Under the pieces are notes generated by a model. That model saw only the letters and a program-made list of their open reading frames with translations. It was not told the DNA's origin and did not search any database. A stretch of DNA of 46,224 nucleotides, taken from NCBI GenBank assembly GCA_017934185.1, contig JAGBJY010000046.1, positions 1 through 46,224 on the forward strand, in the 5' to 3' direction. Numbering within the stretch: position 1 is the first letter of the stretch; every line of letters begins with the position of its first letter. Below, piece after piece: positions 41,441 through 46,224 of the stretch. Origin of the DNA: Bacteroidales bacterium (GTDB lineage: Bacteria > Bacteroidota > Bacteroidia > Bacteroidales > UBA932). A program made the position numbers and the translations under genes.

Positions 41441-42039
41441 TCTCCAAACAGGATTTTCTTGGATGCCGGACGCAGATAATCGCCGATAAGTCTCTGGAAA
41501 GCTTCGTCGGTGAGGCTGATGAAATAGCTTCCGTCCTTGGGGCCGATTTTGAAGCCGCCGCTCACTTTCTTGGAGAAGCTGGCTTCAATGCCCTTGCCGA
41601 TGGTTTTTGCCAATTCGCCGCTGATGAAAGGTTCCAGCTCTTTCTGAAGCTTCTCCGGGAGCACCAGGGCAAGGTCTGTGCTCTCCTGGGCGCTGAAGCG
41701 CTGGGCAACGGCCGTAATGATTTCTTTGAGGAAGTTGGGGTTGGCCAGGGCTTCCTTGGCAGGCTCCGCGGCTTTTGCCACAATGAGTCCCTCAATCTGG
41801 GATTTGGTTGCCTGCAAGGCCTGGGTGGCGGCCATTTTCACATCGCCTTCCAGCTTGGTGCGGTAGTCTTCACCGTCCTTGCGGGCTTTGGCTACAATGG
41901 CATCGGCATCTTCCTGGGCTTTCTTGACAATGGCCTCGGCGTCGGCCTTGGCTTTGGCGAGGATGGCTTCACCCTCCTGCTTTCCTTTTGACAGACCCTC
42001 GTCGTACAGTTGCTGGGTCAGCTGTTGGAGTTTATCCAT
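41437..42039 (-). CDS. ntpE: V-type ATPase subunit E (peripheral stalk)
   Basis: A 200-residue stalk protein. The N-terminal half is a long Ala/Lys/Glu-rich helix (GKQEGEAILAKAKADAEAIV and following) and the C-terminal half is the globular head that binds the A3B3 top. In two-chain stalks it would pair with subunit G/H, but no such gene is seen in the operon. It is the first gene of the operon, with a strong promoter. Confidence 0.93.
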   Translation of the reverse strand: MDKLQQLTQQLYDEGLSKGKQEGEAILAKAKADAEAIVKKAQEDADAIVAKARKDGEDYRTKLEGDVKMAATQALQATKSQIEGLIVAKAAEPAKEALANPNFLKEIITAVAQRFSAQESTDLALVLPEKLQKELEPFISGELAKTIGKGIEASFSKKVSGGFKIGPKDGSYFISLTDEAFQRLIGDYLRPASKKILFGE

Positions 42040-42071
42040 ATCTTATCTGGTTATTGTTTTTCTATGTCCTA

Positions 42072-42102
42072 CAAATATAATAATAATGCGCCACAAAACA
42101 AA
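42072..42102 (-). promoter_or_regulatory. V-ATPase operon promoter
   Basis: On the minus strand TTTG (42099-42102), a 19-base spacer and TATATTTG (42072-42079). The leader to the ntpE ATG at 42039 is about 28 bases. Confidence 0.82.
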
Positions 42103-42175
42103 GCGCCCATTGGCCGATTTTGCCCACGGGACCGGTTGCTTTGGCGTCCTTTGTTTGCGCTAACTCTCTGTAAAT

Positions 42176-42228
42176 AGCCGCCGATCCACTCCTAACGCAC
42201 AAAATGGCGTTTTTCTGTATCGGCGGCT
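42176..42228. repeat. 53-base palindromic-end element, copy 1
   Basis: Ends AGCCGCCGAT and ATCGGCGGCT are exact complements. The centre differs from copies 2 and 3 except near the left end. It lies in the 382-base gap 42040-42421, which otherwise holds the two promoters and copy 2. Confidence 0.8.
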
Positions 42229-42257
42229 CTCATTTTGCCGCTTTTGGCCATTTTCCT

Positions 42258-42310
42258 TGCCGCCGATCCACATAATCCGTCTCCAGTGCATTCTAGCTGC
42301 ATCGGCGGCA
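42258..42310. repeat. 53-base palindromic-end element, copy 2
   Basis: Ends TGCCGCCGAT and ATCGGCGGCA are exact complements. The 33-base centre is nearly the same as that of copy 3 read on the opposite strand (four differences). Confidence 0.85.
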
Positions 42311-42383
42311 GGGAAGTACAGGGGCAAGTCGAACTTAATTACCAGTCGTACCGGACATCTATCGGTAGGAATCGGCAGAAGTC

Positions 42384-42414
42384 TTTGATTTCTGGGAGCA
42401 AATCGTTATTTTTG
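42384..42414 (+). promoter_or_regulatory. Serine hydrolase promoter
   Basis: TTTG at 42384-42387, a 19-base spacer and TATTTTTG at 42407-42414, seven bases before the ATG. Confidence 0.75.
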
Positions 42415-42421
42415 CGGTAAT

Positions 42422-43663
42422 ATGAGAAAAACATTATTTGTGGCAGTTGCAGCCCTTTTGATAGCCTGCACGCCACGTCCCACCCAGGGTATCCGACATG
42501 CCTCGCCCGCTTCTGTAGGCATGGATCCGCAGCGCCTGGCGCTCATTGACAGCACGGTCCAGGCTTCCATTGAGGCCGGTGACATTCCCGGGGCTGTCAT
42601 TGGGGTTGTTCATCATGGTGCGCTGGTGTACAAGAAGGCGTTCGGGTATAAGGCCCTGCTGCCGGAGAAGGACACCATGACCGTGGAAACCATGTTCGAC
42701 CTGGCCTCCGTTTCCAAGTGCGTGGGTACCACCCTGTCTTTCATGCAGCTCATTGAAACCGGGAAAGTGCGCTTAGTGGACCCCGTGAAATACTACTTCC
42801 CGGACTTCCAGCCCTGGGAGGATCCCGAGACCCATGAGAAGGTGGACGTCACCGTGCAGGACCTCCTCACCCATTCTTCCGGCATTGCCCCTTACCTGCC
42901 CAACGTACCGGCGTACATTGAGCAGTACGGAGAGAATTCCCCTGACTCCCTGATTATGTGGATATCCACGCAGGCCAAGCGCAATTTCCGCCCCGGCACC
43001 CAGCAGCTTTATAGTTGCCTGAATTTCATTACTTTACAGAACATCCTGCAGAAGGTTACCGGAGAGCGTCTCTGCGACTATGCCAAGAAGAATGTCTTTG
43101 ACAAGCTGGGCCTTCAGCACACTACATACTTCAACCTTTACGGTGAAGAGCCCTGCCGCCCCGACCTGGCCGACCTGGCCGAACTCTGCGCCCCCACGGA
43201 GCAGCTCGAAGACGGCCACATCCTGAAGGCCGAGGTCCACGACCCCACCGCCCGCCTGGCCAATGCCGGTAATTCCGGCAACGCTGGTGTGTTCTCCGAT
43301 GTGGAAGACTTGGCCCTGGTATCGGCTGCCCTGCTTAACGGCGGTGCCTACAATGGCAAGCGCATCCTTTCGCCGCTCACCGTTGAGCAGATGTTCCGTG
43401 TGCCGGAAACCAACGCCTACGAGGTGGCCCGCGCCCTGGGCTGGGACACCTACTACACCGGCCCCTACACCAGCGGATGCATCTTCAACCCCCGCACCGT
43501 ACGCGGCCACACCGGCTATACCGGAACCTCCCTCATCATGGACCTGGAAACCAATACAGCCGTCATTGTGTTGGCCCACCGCGTCCATCCCAAGGACGAA
43601 GGCGCCACTTCCCGCCTCCGCTCCACGGTGGCCAGCATCGTTGCCAGCTCCATTCTTTACTAA
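42422..43663 (+). CDS. Serine hydrolase lipoprotein (beta-lactamase/PBP4*-like)
   Basis: A 413-residue protein of the class C beta-lactamase-related family. A lipobox LLIAC places the lipidated Cys at residue 16, so the protein is probably membrane-anchored in the periplasm or on the outer membrane. The catalytic SxxK is SVSK at 96-99; the second motif is YSCLN, where YxN or YSD is usual, and HTGYTGT near the C-terminus corresponds to the KTG box. Members include D-aminopeptidases, esterases and cell-wall peptidases; substrate and any antibiotic activity cannot be judged. It has its own promoter and terminator and lies between inverted 53-base elements. Confidence 0.9.
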   Translation: MRKTLFVAVAALLIACTPRPTQGIRHASPASVGMDPQRLALIDSTVQASIEAGDIPGAVIGVVHHGALVYKKAFGYKALLPEKDTMTVETMFDLASVSKCVGTTLSFMQLIETGKVRLVDPVKYYFPDFQPWEDPETHEKVDVTVQDLLTHSSGIAPYLPNVPAYIEQYGENSPDSLIMWISTQAKRNFRPGTQQLYSCLNFITLQNILQKVTGERLCDYAKKNVFDKLGLQHTTYFNLYGEEPCRPDLADLAELCAPTEQLEDGHILKAEVHDPTARLANAGNSGNAGVFSDVEDLALVSAALLNGGAYNGKRILSPLTVEQMFRVPETNAYEVARALGWDTYYTGPYTSGCIFNPRTVRGHTGYTGTSLIMDLETNTAVIVLAHRVHPKDEGATSRLRSTVASIVASSILY

Positions 43664-43681
43664 GAGCAGCCACTCATTCTT

Positions 43682-43723
43682 AAGGGAGGTCTGAACATTC
43701 GCTTCAGGCCTTCCCTTTTTTTT
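43682..43723 (+). terminator. Terminator of the serine hydrolase gene
   Basis: Stem AAGGGAGGTCTGAA against TTCAGGCCTTCCCTT (one bulged base, one G-U pair), loop CATTCGC region, followed by eight T. Confidence 0.88.
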
Positions 43724-43732
43724 GTAAAGCCT

Positions 43733-43785
43733 TGCCGCCGATGCAGCCAGAATGCACAGGAGGCGCATTATGTGGATCGGCGGCT
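43733..43785. repeat. 53-base palindromic-end element, copy 3
   Basis: Same length and ends as copies 1 and 2. Its reverse complement matches copy 2 through most of the centre (CCACATAAT, GTGCATTCT and GCTGC are shared), so copies 2 and 3 form an inverted pair around the serine hydrolase gene. Confidence 0.85.
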
Positions 43786-43837
43786 CGCGTGTTGGCTATA
43801 CGCTCACTGATTCTGTCAATTCTCCGTATTTTTTGAT

Positions 43838-43845
43838 TATCTTTG
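43838..43845 (+). promoter_or_regulatory. -7 box of the DUF1295 gene
   Basis: TATCTTTG, 30 bases before the ATG at 43876. No clear -33 TTG. Confidence 0.6.
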
Positions 43846-43875
43846 CAGGAATAAAAACTCCTAATATCGATTGAG

Positions 43876-44811
43876 ATGAATGTAAAACTGGTTGGCTCTT
43901 TGATTGCCATTTCCATCATTGCCTGTCCGCTGCTGTACATTTTTGTGGGTCCGGCCTTGGATTCGGCTCAAGTAGAAACGCTTAAACTGCTGGGAATCAT
44001 TGCAGGATGCAGTGTACTGTACTGCTTTGTAGTGGGGGAAGCCACTTCCAATAACAGCCAGATGGATAAGCTCTGGAGCCTCCTGCCTATCGTTTACACT
44101 TGGGTGATTGCTGTAAAGGGGGGGCTTTCGGCCCGCCTTGTGCTGATGGCCTGCCTGGCAACCCTCTGGGGCGCCCGCCTTACCTTTAACTTCGCCCGGA
44201 AAGGAGCCTACAAGCTGAGATTCTGGGAAGGGGAGGAAGACTACCGCTGGAAGGTGCTCCGCGCCAAAAAAGAGTTCCAGCCGCATTGGAAATGGGTTGT
44301 CTTCAACCTCTTTTTCATCTGCATCTATCAGAACGCATTAGTGCTGATGACCACCTTCCCTGCGCTAGTGCTCATGAACGTGGATGTGCCCTTCGGTTGG
44401 ATAGATGCCGTGGCCGCCGTCCTCATGCTGTTTTTCATCCTCTATGAAACCGTGGCCGATGAGCAGCAGTGGCGGTTCCAGTCGGTCAAATGGAAGATGC
44501 TGGGCGAAGGTAAAACGCTGGAAGTATTGCCGGCCCCTTACAACAAAGGCTTCAATAGCGTTGGACTTTGGGGTGTGAGCCGCCATCCCAACTATTTTGC
44601 CGAGCAGGCCGTCTGGTGCTGCTTCTACCTGTTCACGGTAGGCGGCGGCATCGGCCTGCTCAACTGGAGCCTCATCGGCGCCCTTCTCCTGATAGTCCTC
44701 TTTCTCGGAAGCAGCGCTTTCGCCGAAGAAATCAGCGCATCCAAGTACCCCGAATATCCCCGCTATTGCCAAAAGGTTTCCCGCTTCTTCCCCGGAAAAC
44801 GGTATCAATAG
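43876..44811 (+). CDS. DUF1295 / steroid 5-alpha-reductase-like membrane protein
   Basis: A 311-residue polytopic membrane protein with about eight hydrophobic helices. The C-terminal GLWGVSRHPNYFAEQAVWCCFYLF is the SRHPNYFGE signature of DUF1295, which belongs to the 5-alpha-reductase/isoprenylcysteine methyltransferase superfamily; ADEQQWRFQ and YPEYPRYCQKVSRFFP are further family segments. Relatives reduce double bonds with NADPH or methylate lipids; the bacterial substrate is unknown. It ends eight bases from the convergent decarboxylase gene without a terminator between. Confidence 0.92.
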   Translation: MNVKLVGSLIAISIIACPLLYIFVGPALDSAQVETLKLLGIIAGCSVLYCFVVGEATSNNSQMDKLWSLLPIVYTWVIAVKGGLSARLVLMACLATLWGARLTFNFARKGAYKLRFWEGEEDYRWKVLRAKKEFQPHWKWVVFNLFFICIYQNALVLMTTFPALVLMNVDVPFGWIDAVAAVLMLFFILYETVADEQQWRFQSVKWKMLGEGKTLEVLPAPYNKGFNSVGLWGVSRHPNYFAEQAVWCCFYLFTVGGGIGLLNWSLIGALLLIVLFLGSSAFAEEISASKYPEYPRYCQKVSRFFPGKRYQ

Positions 44812-44819
44812 GCGGGAGG

Positions 44820-45965
44820 TTAGCCTAAGAAACTCAGCAGGATACCAGCCGCCACAGCAGAGCCGATGACACCGGCCACGTTGGGGCCCATGGCGTGCAT
44901 GAGGAGGTGGTTGGTGGGGTCTATCTCGCGGCCCACCGTTTCGGAAACGCGCGCGCTGTCGGGAACGGCCGATACGCCGGCATTGCCGATGAGCGGGTTA
45001 ATCTTCTTGGCGGGATTGGTGATGAAGAGGTTCATCAGCTTCACGAAGAGCACGCCGCAGGTGGTGGCAATCACAAAGCTCAGAAGACCCAGGCCGAAGA
45101 TGAGCAGGGATTTGACGCTGATGAACTTATCGGCCTGGGTGGAGGCGCCCACGGTAAGGCCGATGAGGGTGGTTACCACGTCGATAAGCGGACCGCTGGC
45201 GGTATTGGCGAGACGCTTGGTTACTCCGCTCTCCTTGAGGAGGTTTCCGAAGAAGAGCATGCCCAGCAGCGGCAGGCCTGAAGGCACGATGAAAGCGGTG
45301 ATGAGGAAGCCCACGATGGGGAAGACAATCTTTTCTTTCTTGGAAACCGTGCGCGGGGCGGGCATGCGGATTACCCGCTCCTTCTTGGTGGTCAAAAGCA
45401 GCATGATGGGCTTCTGGATAACCGGTACCAGGGCCATGTAGGAATAGGCCGATACCGCAATGGCGCCCATCAGGTCCGGAGCCAGCTTGGAGCTCAGGAA
45501 AATGGCCGTAGGACCGTCTGCGCCGCCGATAATGCCGATGGCACCGGCCTCGTTGGGCGCAAAGCCGAAGAGGAGGGCCAGCAGATAAGCGCCGAAAATA
45601 CCCATCTGGGCCGCCGCGCCGATAAGGATGAGCCGCGGCTGCGAAATAAGCGCGCTGAAATCTGTCATGGCACCAATGCCCAGGAAGATGAGCGGCGGGT
45701 ACCAGCCCTGCTTAACGCCTTGATACAGAATATTCAGGACGGAGCCGTCCTCATATACGCCAATGTTCAGGCCGGGGAACATGGGGATATTGCCCACAAT
45801 CATGCCAAAGCCGATAGGAACCAGCAGCATGGGCTCCCATTCCTTCACAATGGCCAGCGTGATGAAGACGAGGCCGATGCCAATCATCACCAAGTTCTGC
45901 CAGCTGCAATTGGCAAAACCGGTGTACTCCCAGAACTGGGAAAGGGATGAGAAAATATGTTCCAT
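44820..45965 (-). CDS. oadB: Na+-translocating decarboxylase, beta subunit
   Basis: A 381-residue inner-membrane protein with about nine to eleven helices, the ion channel of oxaloacetate, methylmalonyl-CoA or glutaconyl-CoA decarboxylases. It decarboxylates carboxybiotin and exports Na+. GIIGGADGPTAIFLSSKLAP holds the essential Asp; NPLIGNAGVSAVPDSARV and DPTNHLLMHAMGPNVAGVIGSAVAAG are the other conserved segments. Which carboxylic acid is used depends on the alpha subunit, outside the window; in Bacteroidota the methylmalonyl-CoA form (propionate pathway) is common. It overlaps the carrier gene by one base (TAATG). Confidence 0.95.
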   Translation of the reverse strand: MEHIFSSLSQFWEYTGFANCSWQNLVMIGIGLVFITLAIVKEWEPMLLVPIGFGMIVGNIPMFPGLNIGVYEDGSVLNILYQGVKQGWYPPLIFLGIGAMTDFSALISQPRLILIGAAAQMGIFGAYLLALLFGFAPNEAGAIGIIGGADGPTAIFLSSKLAPDLMGAIAVSAYSYMALVPVIQKPIMLLLTTKKERVIRMPAPRTVSKKEKIVFPIVGFLITAFIVPSGLPLLGMLFFGNLLKESGVTKRLANTASGPLIDVVTTLIGLTVGASTQADKFISVKSLLIFGLGLLSFVIATTCGVLFVKLMNLFITNPAKKINPLIGNAGVSAVPDSARVSETVGREIDPTNHLLMHAMGPNVAGVIGSAVAAGILLSFLG

Positions 45966-46224
45966 TAGGCGATGGTTACAACAGGGGCTCCTTCCAGGAT
46001 GCTGTCACCCTTGTTCACGTGAATGGCAGTGATGGTTCCGTCCTTGGGGGCCGATATCTCGTTTTCCATCTTCATGGCTTCCAGCACGGCCACCTTCTGA
46101 CCAGCCTTCACGGCCTGGCCTTCCTTCACACTTACCTCCACAATCACGCCCGGAAGGGGAGAATTCACCTTCTCGCCGGCGCCGGCCGCGGGGGCGGGGG
46201 CAGCAGCGGCGGGAGCAACAGCCC
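45965..46224 (-). CDS. Biotin carrier subunit of the decarboxylase (partial)
   Basis: The 3' end of a gene whose 5' part lies beyond the right edge. The last 67 residues are a biotinyl domain with the biotin lysine in EAMKMEN, preceded by an Ala/Pro-rich flexible linker (APAAAAPAPAAGAG) that runs to the edge. It carries CO2 from the carboxyltransferase subunit to the membrane subunit. It may be a separate small gamma-like subunit or the C-terminus of a larger alpha chain. A GTG at 46168 is an internal codon, not the start. Confidence 0.9.
   Translation of the reverse strand, partial: AVAPAAAAPAPAAGAGEKVNSPLPGVIVEVSVKEGQAVKAGQKVAVLEAMKMENEISAPKDGTITAIHVNKGDSILEGAPVVTIA

Noticed and set aside
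42258-43785. Serine hydrolase as a composite transposon cargo
   Set aside because: The flanking 53-base elements are suggestive but no transposase or target-site duplication is visible; kept only as a finding about the repeats.

Overview
The window looks like chromosomal DNA from a member of the Bacteroidota, most likely the order Bacteroidales, with GC in the high 50s percent (estimated by eye). The main evidence is the promoter type: at least a dozen genes have the Bacteroidota -7 box TAnnTTTG, several with a TTG/TTTG -33 box 19-20 bases upstream, and Shine-Dalgarno sequences are mostly absent. The gene content agrees: a Chlamydia/Bacteroidota-type V-ATPase operon with a DUF2764 gene, a PG_1098-like methyltransferase, a DUF349 protein, a large TPR protein next to an outer-membrane barrel protein, and a Na+-translocating decarboxylase. 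I cannot name a genus.

Layout. 1-3.3 kb: yqeY, a DnaJ/TerB protein, gmhA, gapA and tRNA-Ala(CGC). 3.3-8.4 kb: pspC on the minus strand; M20 peptidase, surE and lpxB in a tight plus-strand run; then a convergent methyltransferase gene interrupted by several repeat elements. 8.5-13.7 kb: phosphohexomutase, a CorA-like membrane protein of unknown function and a GNAT acetyltransferase, converging on an ftsE-nth pair. 13.8-18.3 kb: TPR lipid-envelope-type pair (971-residue TPR protein plus outer-membrane barrel). 18.4-25.8 kb: gyrB overlapping a PgpH-like c-di-AMP phosphodiesterase, then tig, clpP and clpX. 25.8-29.5 kb: tRNA-Val(GAC), a GH20 hexosaminidase, yicC and trmD. 29.6-34.8 kb: DUF349 protein, yidC, a PAP2 phosphatase and yggS. 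34.9-42.0 kb: V-ATPase operon on the minus strand, transcribed E, DUF2764, A, B, D, I, K. 42.0-46.2 kb: a lipoprotein serine hydrolase set between copies of a 53-base palindromic element, a DUF1295 membrane protein, and the beta and biotin-carrier subunits of a Na+-pumping decarboxylase cut by the window edge.

Most genes are core functions: envelope synthesis (gmhA, lpxB, yidC), protein quality control (tig-clpP-clpX), translation and tRNA modification, and ion-motive energy. The V-ATPase rotor subunit carries a Thr-Gln pair typical of Na+-type rings, and together with the Na+ decarboxylase this suggests a sodium economy.

I see no phage, CRISPR array, insertion sequence or defence island. 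The unusual signals lie in the DNA itself: a heptamer GGCCGAT/ATCGGCC that is far too common (about 75 copies by hand count against about 8 expected); three or more families of short palindromic or interspersed repeats, some translated in frame inside genes; a 16-bp perfect stem between tig and clpP with a competing inner hairpin; and several genes whose start codon lies only 4-7 bases after the -7 box, implying leaderless or nearly leaderless mRNA.
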